Source: Capniomyces stellatus (lineage: Eukaryota > Kickxellomycota > Harpellomycetes > Harpellales > Legeriomycetaceae). Taken from it: a stretch of DNA of 64,000 nt. Of the stretch, positions 48,714-60,604 are shown one piece after another. The number at the start of each line of letters is the position of its first letter. Within the stretch, counting starts at the first letter, position 1. Location: contig LUVW01000039.1 in assembly GCA_001661515.1 (NCBI GenBank), positions 313,898 through 377,897 of the forward strand, in the 5' to 3' direction. The position numbers and the translations under genes were made by a program. The notes under the pieces were generated by a model that worked only from the letters and a program-made list of their open reading frames with translations, was not told where the DNA came from and made no database searches.

Positions 48714-50527
48714 CCTAACTGTCTTTAACAGGGTATTATTTCACTCATTGGGAATGGTACGCCAAAATATATTACTGGTCAACGTGGTTATATCTCGTAT
48801 TTGCAAAACTATATACACCTTTTTTTTCTTAAACGCTTGGCCCAGAGTTCTAGCAAAACACATTTTAAAGCTACGAGTGTTTTAACTAAGGGCTGTGTAT
48901 TTGATGAATGCGCAGCGTATTTTGTTAAGAAATTCCACTTGAGTTAAATTCGAAGAGTTATGATTTTGGTTGGGGGCATTGAATTATACAAATTGTTGTA
49001 TGCTTCGTTTTGCTATGCAAAAGCAGTTAAATTAAAATACAGCACATAATTTCTTATCCCAGGTAACAGCCAAAATATTGTAGTTTAAATATTAAACACA
49101 AGACCAAAGGGACTTGGTTCCTATATGTTTTTTACCATTAACATAAAATCATAGAGTATGCTAATTAAGGACCTAACATAGCTCAGCTCAGAGCTTAATG
49201 TCGAATTACATAATATTATTGCTGTTGTAAAAAAGCTAGCTGCTAGTGTTGGGATAACCTATGCAGAAACAGCCCAACTCTAAACACGTAACGCGATGTA
49301 ATAGAATGACAATATGTACCCAATGATGGCGGTATACACGATCGAAATAATCGATCCGGCAGTTGGAATTGTGCCATTACATTGTCCATGTTTTTTGCAT
49401 AGTACAAACTTTTACTTTAGGCACTTGAAAAAGATGCAAATATAGTAAACGAAAGAGCGTTCCTTTGTTTTTGGATAACACAGTATATTCCCAGAGTCAG
49501 ATTTGCTAACGCTTCAGGCGCTTAGAACTTGTTGTGCTGTGGTTAGTTAATCCACCATAGTACATTTCAATAAATAGACGGTATGTTTTTTTTTTTACGA
49601 GATTAGCTAATGCATATTTATAACAGTATTCAATTAAATCTTTCCAAATATTTACAAAAGCCTACCGTTTTACTTTTCAATTTGCTGCACCAATAGGCCT
49701 TACGCAATCGGTTAATTTCTGATTTATAAATCAACACCGACAAATTAGTAATGATTATCAGAGTAACAGAGTTCTATAAATAAATATACTTATTTTTGTT
49801 TGGTCTTTTTAAGGACTTTACTGTTGGTTTTCATGTACAAATCAACATGAAACTATAATGTAAGAGAGTTTTTTTTTTGCTCATTCAAAAAAGTGAAAGG
49901 TTTTTTTTTAATTATCAACCCATTTTTCTTTATTAAACAACCGTCAAATCAGCGATTTAAGATTATTAGGCACGTTTAAACTGATGAGTGTAAATGTTAC
50001 TTTGCTAGGCTATTGAATCAGTTAAAACTGATGCTCTTTTTTTTCGTTTTTCACTTCAGTTCTTTTTTTTTACTTAAGCAAATTACAGTTAGTCAGTCTA
50101 ATATGTAGATTGAAATAAGAAAATACAAATTTGTAATGGTTACACGTTGTTAGGTAATTCAGTTGAAACAAAATAGAATAAACTGACAAACGGATAGAAT
50201 TACCTGTATTCGTTGGCCAGGTATTATGTAAACCAAAGAAATAAAGCAATGATAGTCACAGTATAGACCAAACCAAAGTGATAAATGGGTTACAACTTTA
50301 AGGAGATGGACAGTCAAGTAGAGAAAGAAAGAACAGTTAAATACAGAGAAATTAGGAGTTATGACTAAATAAAATGTATCGACGAAAATTTTTTCACGTA
50401 AAGTAGTCAAGTATTATAGTTCGTTAATCTTAACAGTTTTATTTTTAGAACATTAATTGCATTTATAATCTGAAGACAAAAAAAAGAAGCACCAAACTCT
50501 TTAAATAGAACCGTGAAGCCACTTTGA

Positions 50528-50537
50528 TTAAAAATAG
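50528..50537 (+). promoter_or_regulatory. MEF2/Rlm1 consensus site near the second MADS start
   Basis: TTAAAAATAG matches YTA(A/T)4TAR exactly and is about 163 bp upstream of the ATG at 50700. Such words occur by chance in A+T-rich DNA, so this is only a candidate autoregulatory site. Confidence 0.3.
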
Positions 50538-50699
50538 ATTTTTTTATTTTTTTTATCCAGCATTAATTTCATTCATTTATATATTCCAAATAAACAGAAA
50601 TAAAAGGTCGGCAAAACAAATAGTTAACAACAGCAACAACAAACAAACAAACACGCCAACACACAACAAAGCAATAAATCAATAAGGCAATAAGACAAT

Positions 50700-53021
50700 A
50701 TGGGTAGAAAGAAAATTAGAATAGAAGCAATAACTGACAAGAGGAATAAACAGGTGACGTTTTTAAAGAGGAAGGCGGGATTGATGAAGAAGGCTTATGA
50801 GCTAAGCACGCTATGTGAATGCGAAATAGCGCTGATAATATTCAGCTCTCAGGGAAAACTAGTGCAGTATGCAAGCTCTGACATGAACAAAACGCTGCTA
50901 AGATACACAGACTATGGAGAGCCACACGAAAGTATTACAAATGCGGATTGCGTAGACCTGTTCAATGAGACTGATGACAACGCAACCATCAATGATTCAG
51001 CTATTGATACCAGCCATAAGCGGTCTGTTGCATCTATAACATCGACAGAAAACTTTGGCAACTCAAGAAGAAACACAGTGACTGAAAACGAATTCAACAG
51101 CTATAACGAGCTAGGAAGCAGCTCTATCAGCTCGGCAGCAGTCAATGTCAGCGCCCAAAACGACAACAGATCTCGAGGCATTAGAAACTCCCAGTTTATC
51201 CAAGAAAGCATAAACAAGGGCAAAAACACAAACGCCTTTGAGCTAACTGATAAAGTTGAGCTGATATCGCCAAGAGTTGCTGAGTTTAACAAATTAATGT
51301 ACCAGTCACAGCATCCAGCAATCGCAGAGTCAAACCAGGCCCAGTTCATGACCAAGGACTTTTCAGGAAAAAACAGCTCCAGATACGAGATTGATTTCTC
51401 AGACAAAGGCTCGTCCATCGACATTAAAGAAAGCGCCAACGCAATGGCAAGAGAAAATGCACTATACAATCAACATGTCCAAAACCAAGCTATTTTCGGA
51501 AATGGCGGAAACATGCATAAAAACGACTACCCAGTGGGCACATCCTTCAGAAATCAAATAGACTTGGGACACATTGAGCACCAAAATCCAGCAAACAGCC
51601 TGAACTATGTTCAAAACGCAAACTATATAAAGTCCAGAGACCAAATACAACTACAACAGAACCAATACCCTCTAGGAACATATTATCCCCCGCAGGGTAG
51701 AGACGTAGGGCAGTCTCCACTATATATGTATGACAATGCAATGTACCAAGGCAGCGCAGGAAATGACCCGAGGCTAAGAGATGATAGTCGGTATAAAGTG
51801 CAAGCTGGGCTACAAAACCCTTACTACTATGGATACAACAACAGGGCTCCTTATGTGGACCGCAGCTCGTCAAGCTACAGATACAGAAGCGTTGACCCAC
51901 AGCCCCCATCCCGCCAGAGAAGAGGTATTTCGCAGTCATCGGCATCACAACCAAGAGAAGTCTTTGTCGAAGGACTAGGCAAACAAAAGGGAATGAGTCT
52001 AGTAAATTTAAGCGGAAGTAACCAAACCCTGCGCTCACCCTTCACAGCAAACAGTGTGGAGTCATACAAAGAACAAATGTCTCATATGGACAGCACAACC
52101 GAGAAACTCAGTTCAGGAACTAAACGCAAGCTCAGAAGCGAAGACGACAGCGAGGCCTCTTTTAGAAACCCCAAACATAGCAGTGTAGAAACGAACGAAG
52201 TAGGCGGAAAGCTGGACCTGATCAATTTAGACGCGCTTGCAGAGTACAACGAGTCAGAAGATACCGATGCTTTGAAGAGCCCAGAACATCAGCAACACAA
52301 GCCACAAAATCTAGCTTCTTTGAAAAAGCCTGCAAAACTACAGCTTGAAATACCAGCTCAAAATCCCCAAGGACTACAGCGCCTAGGAGATCCATCGCTC
52401 GGCAAAAACAATGCCAAAACCAACAAGCCATCGACTTCTGACAGTGATTTGGGCGGCAAGAACAAAGTCACAAACTCTGTTTCTGCTGGCGAAAGCCTCA
52501 TCCACCAAAACTCTGGCGATGAATCAGTTGATAGCAACAACACACTGGATAAGGAGGCTGGGCTGCGTATAACTCCCGAGCCTTCAAAACTGTCTGAGAC
52601 TAACAAGGCTAGCACAAATTTGACACCTAAAACTAAAGCAAGTAAGGCAGAGTCCTCCGACTTGAGCAAAAAAAACCATGTTTTGGAGAGGTTGAAAGCA
52701 AAAGCAATAATATCTGCCTCCTCCAAGTTTATGGCTGGGGTTAACTTGAAAGTCAAGACAAAGAGCAGGAACTCTGACGACGAAAACGATTTTGACAACG
52801 ATGATTGTGAAAAGTCAAAGCCTGAACACGAAAATGGTCCTCAGACCGCTGCGCTAATAGAGTTTGCTCAAAGCTTGCCCTCGCCTGGCACCTTGTATCC
52901 CGAGTTCTATAACCAAAACGATGTTCTAAGTCCAATAAACTTTGGAAACACCCCCATAGTTGGTCCAGCAACATCGAGTACATTCTCCTGGCCTGTTGTA
53001 AATAATTCCAAAAAGTCTTAA
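50700..53021 (+). CDS. MEF2-like MADS-box transcription factor 2
   Basis: Single exon, 773 aa. MADS domain ([38 protein letters not shown]) and a well-kept MEF2 domain: [20 protein letters not shown] followed by [10 protein letters not shown], closer to animal MEF2 than the first MADS protein is. It should bind CTA(A/T)4TAG-type sites as a dimer. The remaining 670 residues are polar and disordered-looking: a Tyr/Pro/Arg-rich part (about 330-400), a basic [10 protein letters not shown] patch, Ser/Asn/Lys blocks, and a conserved-looking end [19 protein letters not shown] with SP sites, closing on [12 protein letters not shown]. No intron. It is the paralogue of the gene 5 kb upstream on the same strand, with CWC15 in between. 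Confidence 0.95.
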   Translation: MGRKKIRIEAITDKRNKQVTFLKRKAGLMKKAYELSTLCECEIALIIFSSQGKLVQYASSDMNKTLLRYTDYGEPHESITNADCVDLFNETDDNATINDSAIDTSHKRSVASITSTENFGNSRRNTVTENEFNSYNELGSSSISSAAVNVSAQNDNRSRGIRNSQFIQESINKGKNTNAFELTDKVELISPRVAEFNKLMYQSQHPAIAESNQAQFMTKDFSGKNSSRYEIDFSDKGSSIDIKESANAMARENALYNQHVQNQAIFGNGGNMHKNDYPVGTSFRNQIDLGHIEHQNPANSLNYVQNANYIKSRDQIQLQQNQYPLGTYYPPQGRDVGQSPLYMYDNAMYQGSAGNDPRLRDDSRYKVQAGLQNPYYYGYNNRAPYVDRSSSSYRYRSVDPQPPSRQRRGISQSSASQPREVFVEGLGKQKGMSLVNLSGSNQTLRSPFTANSVESYKEQMSHMDSTTEKLSSGTKRKLRSEDDSEASFRNPKHSSVETNEVGGKLDLINLDALAEYNESEDTDALKSPEHQQHKPQNLASLKKPAKLQLEIPAQNPQGLQRLGDPSLGKNNAKTNKPSTSDSDLGGKNKVTNSVSAGESLIHQNSGDESVDSNNTLDKEAGLRITPEPSKLSETNKASTNLTPKTKASKAESSDLSKKNHVLERLKAKAIISASSKFMAGVNLKVKTKSRNSDDENDFDNDDCEKSKPEHENGPQTAALIEFAQSLPSPGTLYPEFYNQNDVLSPINFGNTPIVGPATSSTFSWPVVNNSKKS

Positions 53022-53410
53022 TTTTATTTTTTTTATTTTTTTTACTTTTTTTATTTTGTTATTGGCTTTGTAAGCTCTTTTTGTGTTAAAGATCAAGAAT
53101 CTCACTGATAGTTGCAACATTAGTATTGTTATACCTATCTATAAACAAATAAAATAGAGATCCTATACCGTTGGAAAAATTGTGAAAAATTCATTAAATA
53201 CTATTCTGGAATTGTAAGTTATGGATTATACATCAAAAAAATTATGGTACTGCCTGACATTGCATTTTTTGTTGTGTTGACTGTTGCCAAGAAATCACAT
53301 ATATAAAAAATAATATACAAAAAAAAAATAAAGCATCTACCAAAGTACCATGCTACGAGTGCCAATACCCCCCCCCCCCCTTTTACCGCTTTGTCAAAAT
53401 TATACAGTTG
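53022..53410. other. convergent 3' spacer with poly-C run
   Basis: 0.4 kb between two gene ends. Poly-T just after the MADS stop and a C homopolymer of about a dozen bases at 53370-53381. Nothing else seen. Confidence 0.6.
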
Positions 53411-54084
53411 TTACATGTAGGTTACCACTTCTTCGAACAGAATCGATTTCCCCAAGTTTGCGTTGCAGTATGGGCAGACATGAACTTTGTCTCTGAGTGA
53501 ATTTATTACTAATGGAACCCACATCAGTGGCGTATATACAATCGACATTCCTACAACAGCAGCAAATGTCTTTCCTCCCGGCGCGTGTTTAATCTGGGTT
53601 ACTACGTTTTGTTTGCAATTAGGACAAATTATATTTACAGGTGTTCCTTTATATTTTATATACACTTTTCCATGTCTGTAAACCACACTTGGTTCGGAGC
53701 TATAAACACAGTCTAGGTCGAGATAGCCGGAGTATTGTGTGCTAGTGACGTTGGCTTGTTCTATAGAACCAGAATAACTGTGGTCTCCATAGTTATAGGG
53801 CTGCTCATGATAGTTAGTCTCGGTACACGTGTGTATTATAGAGTCATAGTCCGGGGGCTTGTCTAAACCGTCTACTTAGTATTACCAAGTTGAGATAGTT
53901 GGGCTTTAACCTTTACTTTACCAAACCCAAGGGCCAAATATATAAAACGTCAAATCTTACCGTTGTAGTGGCTGTTGCTCATTTGAGGCTCATTGTAACA
54001 GTTGTTTGAGTATGCGCTATTCAAGCAGCCGTACTTTCTGTGTCTACTTGATAACTCCAAGTACTTTTTGCAATTACTAAACAT
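53411..54084 (-). CDS. LITAF-domain membrane protein with PPxY motif
   Basis: Two exons in reading order: 54084-53961 and 53871-53411 (194 aa). The C-terminal 75 residues form a LITAF (SIMPLE-like) domain: IICPNCKQNVVTQI (first CxxC, about 124-127), a hydrophobic hairpin FAAVVGMSIVYTPLMWVPLV, and VHVCPYCNANLG (second CxxC, about 174-177). The two cysteine pairs bind one zinc and the hairpin sits in the membrane. LITAF proteins are monotopic on endosomes and sort ubiquitinated cargo. A PPDY at about residues 47-50 matches the PPxY that recruits Nedd4/Rsp5 ubiquitin ligases in animal LITAF. The N-terminal 100 residues are Tyr/Asn/Ser-rich. The second exon was extended upstream of its first ATG because the frame is open and joins in phase. 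Confidence 0.85.
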
Positions 54085-55406
54085 TGTTTGTTTCAATATT
54101 GAATGGTTACTATATATAAGGTTTTGCTGGTATATACACATAAATAATTTAAATCGTCTAAATAATCTAAATCACACAAGTTATCAGAATCATCTATATC
54201 AACCACATATGTATTAAATATGTTACTTTCGGCTTAGCCTTTGTAGTTTAAATCTTTGCTACTATAACCACCAACTAGAATAATTTAAGATTAAGGTAGT
54301 CGAATTCTGAGTAAACTCGCAGATACAAACTATTTCGGCAACCAAAATACCCGGGTGGCATAGGCTATATGAAACCCCCCGTGCTTAAAGCGAAGATACT
54401 TGACTAGTTTGCTTTACCTTGTTTAATTGGAAAACGACCTGTAATTATCCGATTTGCAGACAATGGTGTTAAAAATATGAACAAATAGTATACTTTATAT
54501 CTAACTAGGTCACAAACGCTATGGAACTTTTAAGCCAAAACGGCAATTACAGCTAGAATCAAAACCATTCCATCAACCAACTTGATTTATTTCCAATTTG
54601 ATAAAAAATGTTGCTGTTTGGTGAGATAAAAATAGGCGGCAGAATTTCAATAATAAAAAATAGGCAGCAGGATTCATTAATAATGAGTAAAATACAACAA
54701 AGCGTGCCTGTTTTTCAATTTTTACACTTTAATACAAAAGAGTTAACAAAGTAGGCTTACTTTTTACGTTAGTAATATATTCATAAATGATTGATATTTA
54801 TTCAAAACACTCTTGACCGAAGCGTTGGTTGTTGAAATAACAGACACGCTACATCTAGCTAGTCGAGGTACACTTACTGATGTGTTTGCGTTTAGAGCTT
54901 TGTGACTTTATTTTATCGATAATAAAATAATTATTTAAAGGTTTGAAATGTCTGAAACGTATGATGACAGTCAAATAAAACGTTGAAACTACACCAGAAA
55001 GTAGAAAAAAAACAAACAAACTTAAGGTTTGGTGCAGGCAAATTACCGATTTAATCAAGCAGCTAGTTTGAATAATCGTGCACTTTAAAACCGTTATTCA
55101 GTGGCGCAATTTGCGGTTTATTGGTAGAAAACATTGAAGCCAAAAGCATTATTGCTTTTTCACTAATTTTATTATTTGGGGAGCTTTTGAGTTTGTAAAT
55201 TGCAATTTTCAGATTAAAACGTATTTAAACTATCGCTTTTAACCAATTTGCTGTTCTGTTCTTTTTAAACCTTAAGTTGGACCAAGAGCTGAATTGAAAT
55301 AGTATTATTAAAAAAAACGAGGATCATACTAGCCTTTTAAAGTTAAACATTGAAAATCGTTACTAAGGGATAATTCCAGAACAGACATAATATTAGACTA
55401 GTATAA
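54085..55406. other. divergent intergenic region
   Basis: 1.3 kb between the divergent LITAF and VPS24 genes; A+T-rich, no gene, repeat or RNA recognised. Confidence 0.6.
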
Positions 55407-56809
55407 ATGTGGAATATTTTTGCCAAACCGCCTACAGCAGACGAGATTGTAAGTGTCTTTTATTACTTGCAATGTCCTTCCAAGCCATTCATAAACACAG
55501 TCTGTGCGGATGAATAAGAGGGTGGTGTGGAATTGAAGTATTTTTTGAGAATAAATGAGAACGCTTTACCAAAATCAAATATAGGTGAGAAAATGGCGGT
55601 CCGGGATTAGAGCACAGGAGCGACAATTAGACCGACAGGTTAGGAATATTGAAATAGAAGAAAATAAAACTAAGGCGACTTTAAGAGAACTGGCAAAGAA
55701 AAACGAAGCGAAACTATGCAAGAATCTGGCCAAAGAGCTGATAAGAAGCCGGAGACAAAAGGATAGAATAATAACATCGAAAGCTCAACTTAATTCGATC
55801 TCGATGGAACTACAGAGACAGTTAGGTATGTTGGATTTTATGTTTATCTAACAGTTATTTGCTACTAGTGATGATTGAAGCGGTACAGCAACCGAAACGC
55901 AGGCAAAACAGTCTGTATATAACATTGTTTGTTCTTTGTTTTTTGGAATATTTTGTTCTATTAGCTATGAAAAAAGTTGCCGGGTCCTTACAAAAAAGCG
56001 CGCACATTATGAAAGTTGTCAACAATCTGGTCAAAGTACCAGAGATTCAAATAACAATGAGGGAAATGTCAAAGGAGATGATGAAGGTAGGGCTCCCGTT
56101 TATCCAACCACACTTTATACTCTTTTTTTTATATTGAGTTTCACTTTGTACTTTATATTTGTTTTATGCTGAATCGGCTATGTGTAAAAATTGTGTATAA
56201 AAACACTTGCCGTTTTAAAAAAAAAAAACTCACATGCACACATTTCTTTTTGATAAATTTAAATAGGCTGGACTAATCGAGGAAATGACACAGGATGCTT
56301 TAGAGTCCTTAGACGAATCAGACCTTGAGGAAGAGGCCGACGAGGCTGTAGAGAAAGTGCTGTTCGAGTTAACAGACGGTAACTACAGTGTTTATTTGCT
56401 TTATTTGGAATATATGGTCCATTATTAGGCAACATATATAAACTTTGGTTTGTATATCAAAATAGGAATTCTTGGAAAAGCCAAAACACCTGTTGTCGAA
56501 AATCCAAAGGTAAGTTGTTGATTCTTTTTATTTTTAGTTGATTTTTTTTTATCAGAGTGTAGCTTGTTTTATCCATCTGCACCTTAGTGCTTCCCTTGGA
56601 GGCTAGATTTGCCGTAGTGTGTGTGTGGGGGGGGGGGGGGNNNNNNNNNNNNNNNNNNNNNNGGGGGGGGGGGGGGTTGTTTTTGTGGCTTTAAACGAGT
56701 ATAAACAAATTTTGTGTTAAACGGAATGCTATAGGAAGCAGAGGTACAGGAGGAGGATGCCATGGACTTGGAAGAGATGCGAAGCAGGTTGTCGGCGCTT
56801 AAAGGATAA
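55407..56809 (+). CDS. VPS24: Vps24/CHMP3, ESCRT-III subunit
   Basis: Six exons: 55407-55448, 55585-55825, 55965-56086, 56267-56378, 56466-56509, 56735-56809 (211 aa; all phases agree). ESCRT-III polymer subunit that acts with Snf7 and Vps2 on endosomal membranes to form intralumenal vesicles. N-terminal MWNIFAKPPTADEIVRKWRS and the basic helix RAQERQLDRQVRNIE, the core IPEIQITMREMSKEMMKAGLI, an acidic ESLDESDLEEEADEAVEKVL, and a C-terminal MIT-interacting helix DLEEMRSRLSALK that recruits Vps4. The fifth intron (56510-56734) contains a poly-G tract split by an assembly gap. Its neighbour LITAF also works in endosomal sorting. Confidence 0.95.
56631..56677. other. assembly gap inside a poly-G tract
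   Basis: 22 Ns at 56641-56662 lie between two runs of G (at least ten on the left, fourteen on the right) inside an intron of VPS24. The true tract length is unknown; the coding model is not affected. Confidence 0.97.
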
Positions 56810-58528
56810 TATCTTAACCACTGTATATTTGTCTCGATTTGATTTATTTAATAGCATTACCTTTACTCGTTTACTTTAGCTTGTAAACTTTTTGCCACCA
56901 CATATTTTTAATGCCTGTTTGTGCTAAGGGTTAATGCATTTGGCAGAGTTGCAATAGTAATAACAAGAAAGTTGTTATAAGTTTGTGTCTCCAATAAAGG
57001 TCACTCTTAATTTTATGAATTTTAAGTTTTACACTTGGCTTTTTTTTTTACCGAGATTGAAAAAAAAAGATAAAAAGAAGAAAAAAAATACGCAGTATAA
57101 CCTGGTTAACATTGGAGCCGATTACTTGTAGCTCTTGGATGGGTGGGCTCTCGTTTACCTGGATATAATTTGTGATCTATTTTAAAAACAACAATGATGG
57201 TAAATCATCAACTTGGCACGCAAAATTTTCAGGTCTAGGACTGACATAGAGTTTGGTCAATTAGAGTTGTTGACTTGGAGTATACTGATCTTTCTTGGAA
57301 GGTTATTGGGTGATTGATAGGCTGTATGTTTTGCAAACAAACACCAGAAGTTTAGTAATAGTTTTGAACATGTTTAGAATAGTAAACCTGTGTACTGTGC
57401 TGAATTGTGAGTCAAACTTGCTTTGTGGTTTCCAAGTTAGTAGTTATCAGGCTGCGGTAGTATTTAAAGCGAAAAAAGGAATTAATGAGGTAATTATACG
57501 ACGGCTATTACGCCAAGAAAACGAATAACATAAACACAGCTAATGGCATCCAATCAGAATAGCAATGTGCCTTGAGGCGCGAATAAAAAAAACACAAGAT
57601 TGAGTTTTGTAAACATTTGCCAGGAAGAGAAATTTAAAAACATAACAGCACTTGATAGGCCCAGTCGGGAGATTTAGTAAATTGAAGTTGGACATTGCGA
57701 TTTAATGAATGAAATATGAGCGAGGAAAGCGAAAAAGTAAAAACGCCATGTTTAAAATTTTATAAATGAAAACGAGTTTGTTGGTGATTCTAAGATTGGC
57801 AAAAACACACTAAAAAAGCGTGAATTGGATAATATTGAGCTAAGTTGAACCTATGCAATTAAACTTTAGCTCATATGATAAAACAGATGAGCTTAAATAG
57901 AATTCAGGGCGAATAAAAGCGCAAATAAACGCAAAGCTAATTATTTAGAATAAAGCAGGGAATAAAAACAGAAAGGAGTAAAAAAGAAAGAAATGAGATG
58001 AAAGAAATTAATGAAGTAAAAGAAAGAAATAAATAAAAAGAAAACCGAAGGTTGATTAGATAATTACTTGAATTTGGTTGGCAACAACATGGATGGATCT
58101 GGTGGTAAAATGAACAATTAAAAACAGCAGAGTTGGCTTTGTAAAATGGAAATTTTATTGGCGTTATAATGCTGCATTTTATGAAGACTAAAGTTGAATT
58201 GGTTTTGTATCTTTAGCAGAAATAAAATAAATAAAACCTTGAAAATCGCTACTTGAAAAAGAGAACAAGAACAGGAAATTAAGGAAATAGAATAAAACTA
58301 GCATCAGTAAAGCCAAGGGTAAGAAAGCTTCGAGTCTGTTTTTTTACAATAACACAGTATTCGGTTACATTGACGCAGTGTCCAAGTTGGTAATTGAAAA
58401 AGGAATTGCGAATATTCAAGATAAAAATCAACGAGCAAGAAAAGCGAAGAAAAGAAAACTTGGATTTATTTAAATACTTTTTTAAACTCTTGATTAGGAT
58501 AAACAGAAATAACACAATCGAGGGCTAA
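56810..58528. other. intergenic, 1.7 kb
   Basis: Spacer between VPS24 and the second DM9 gene on the same strand. Short frames only (for example 57295-57528 without an ATG start). Lys/Asn-poor A+T sequence with poly-A words near 57960-58050. Confidence 0.55.
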
Positions 58529-60604
58529 ATGTCAGACGGCTATTATAATAGTTACAATTATGGGGGTGGGCCACCAAGACCACCAAGAGGGCAAGAAACA
58601 GGCCAATACAATCCCTATAACGATGATTATCGAAGGGGTTCAAGCCCAGGACCTGGATCCCATCCAATGGGAAATCCAGCAGTTGGACTAGGGCAGCAGA
58701 GGTTTGGTATGCCTGAAGGCCCAGACTCGTATAACCAAGGTTACAATCAACCGCCAAATTACCCGGCAAGGATGAGTGAGCCGGGCGGGTTTATTCGCCA
58801 ACCAGGCGGTGGAATGCCAAGTGCAGGGCCAGGATTTAATGCAGAGCCAAATGCATATTCCGCTTATAGAGAAGACAATATGAGAAGTTCCATGCCAATG
58901 GGAGGTGGAGGAGGGTATAACAGCCAATACCAACCATACAACGATGGGCCTGGATACCCAGGACCAAACGGACCACCGCTTCCAAAACGCCATACAAACA
59001 CGATACCAACAGACTCGTACGGTAGTGGAGGATATAACGAAAACAGCGGGTATAACCCACAACCAAGCCCAATGTCAGTACCAAATATGGGACCAAGACC
59101 TGGAGTGAGACCACCGCCAGGGCCAGGGCCAGGAATGGGGCCAGGAATGGGGCATAATATGGATCCAAGAGAAGGGAATGCATACTTGCCAAGGCCGGGA
59201 TCTGGGTTGGGACCTGGACCAAATAGACCACCACCAGAATACTCAAACATATCGTCAACGCCACCAAAACCATTTAATGGACCAACACCATCGTATGGAT
59301 ACGGAATATCTCCGTCAGGTCCACCACCACGACCATCAGATCCCCCAGGACTCCCAGGAAGACCAGCAGGGCCAGCAGGACCAACACAATCGTACGGATA
59401 CGGAATGTCATCATCAACGCCAGCAGGACCTCCTCCAGGACCTCCAGGAAGGCCAGCAGGACCAACACCATCGTATGGATATGGAATATCACCATCAGGT
59501 CCACCACCACGACCATCAGATCCCCCAGGACTCCCAGGAAGACCAGCAGGGCCAGCAGGACCAACACAATCGTACGGATACGGAATGTCATCATCAACGC
59601 CAGCAGGACCTCCTCCAGGACCTCCAGGGCGACCAGCAGGGCCAACGCCATCGTATGGATATGGAATGTCTAGCAAGCCTGTGGGGGGCCCAGCGCAGTC
59701 GAGTTACGGGCAGAGCGGAGCAGGAGCACCAGCTCGAGCATCAGTACTGGAATGGGTGGAAGTCAAGAATTCGTAAGTTGAGTGATATATGCATTTTGAG
59801 TTGAGAGAGAATGTGTGTGTGTGTGTGTGTGTGTGTTGGAGTTAATATTGATTGTGAGAGTGTGGATATTTTGAATGGTAAAATAGAACGGTTCCAGGGA
59901 CAGCATTTGTTGCGGGAAAAAACAATAGCGAGCCAATATATATAATAAAGTAAGAAAAGTTTGAAAATAAGTATGGGGATTGAGAGAGAGGTGCTAGAGA
60001 TTAGATAATGCTGATTGGTGGTGCTTTTGAGTAACAATGATGGTTGGTTGTGGCTGTGATAGGTATAATTACAAGAACGGGACTTATTTGGGAATGTTGT
60101 CAAAGGGGATAAAGGGAGCATTGGTGACATATGGAGACAATGTGGTGAGGCCAAAAGAGTTTAGTGTGTTGTGTGGGCCAAGTGAGATGTTTTCTTGGTA
60201 TGCGGCGAAGGGACGGTTGGATCCATCGAAAGTCACTCACCGGTTGGTTTTGGGGGGTAAAGATAGCAAGGGATCACCGGTAAGAATACCAGGAACAGAT
60301 AAATGGAGATGAATATGAAGGAATTTAGAATTTGAAATTTAGAGCTTTGGATTTTTTTTGATTGGTGATATAAAACGAGACAAGAGTTGGATGTGGGTTA
60401 GTGAGGATGATGAGGATTAATGGTATTTTATTATGATTGTTGATATGTGTGGGATGTGTATAGCTGTTTATTGGGAGAAGAATGAAGAATGGAAATTACT
60501 ATGCAGGGTACATTGGGCCATCGGTGAAAAAGGGGATAAGTTATCCGTATGAAGGGAGAGAGAAGCTGGCAGAGGACTACCAAATGTTGTGTTTTTCGCA
60601 CTAG
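58529..60604 (+). CDS. DM9-domain protein with long Pro/Gly/Tyr-rich repetitive N-terminus
   Basis: Three exons: 58529-59772, 60063-60279, 60464-60604 (533 aa; phases agree, stop TAG). Residues 1-405 are low complexity, rich in Pro, Gly, Tyr, Ser (GYYNSYNYGGGPPRPPRG, then PPGPGPGMGPGMG), ending in two and a fraction copies of a 60-residue unit with PSYGYGISPSGPPPRPSDPP. The last 130 residues are two DM9 repeats: LEWVEVKNSYNYKNGTYLG with VVRPKEFSVLCG, then FSWYAAKGRLDPSKVTHRLV, SKGSPLFIGRRMKNGNYYAG, YPYEGREKLAEDYQMLCF. No signal peptide. The N-terminal type resembles prion-like or annexin-A11-like disordered tails that drive condensation, so a cytosolic lectin- or membrane-linked scaffold is possible; this is inference. 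Second DM9 protein of the window. Confidence 0.82.
59281..59670 (+). repeat. 180-bp in-frame tandem repeat
   Basis: Unit starts at 59281, 59461 and 59641; the first two copies are full and nearly identical at the DNA level, the third is partial. Differences are few and mostly synonymous (for example TCTCCG against TCACCA), indicating recent duplication. Confidence 0.93.

Larger units (their letters stand above)
47164..50699. other. 3.5 kb upstream region of the second MADS gene
   Basis: The longest gene-free stretch in the window. Small frames (for example 48293-48538 plus, 50159-50410 minus) have hydrophobic A+T-driven composition and no family match. The CGGCTATTAATAATAG element lies at 48698-48713 and TTAAAAATAG at 50528-50537. 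The size suggests either a large regulatory region or an unrecognised non-coding transcript. Confidence 0.5.

Noticed and set aside
51101..52798. Several minus-strand frames opposite the second MADS gene
   Set aside because: Shadow frames; the plus strand has a MADS domain and an unbroken 773-codon frame.
55859..56172. Plus-strand frames spanning VPS24 introns
   Set aside because: They read through GT-AG introns; the spliced model restores ESCRT-III motifs in phase.
58836..59676. Long minus-strand frames opposite the Pro/Gly-rich exon (for example 58864-59676)
   Set aside because: They are mirror frames of a Gly/Pro codon repeat, which has few stops on either strand; the plus strand carries the ATG, splice sites and DM9 exons.
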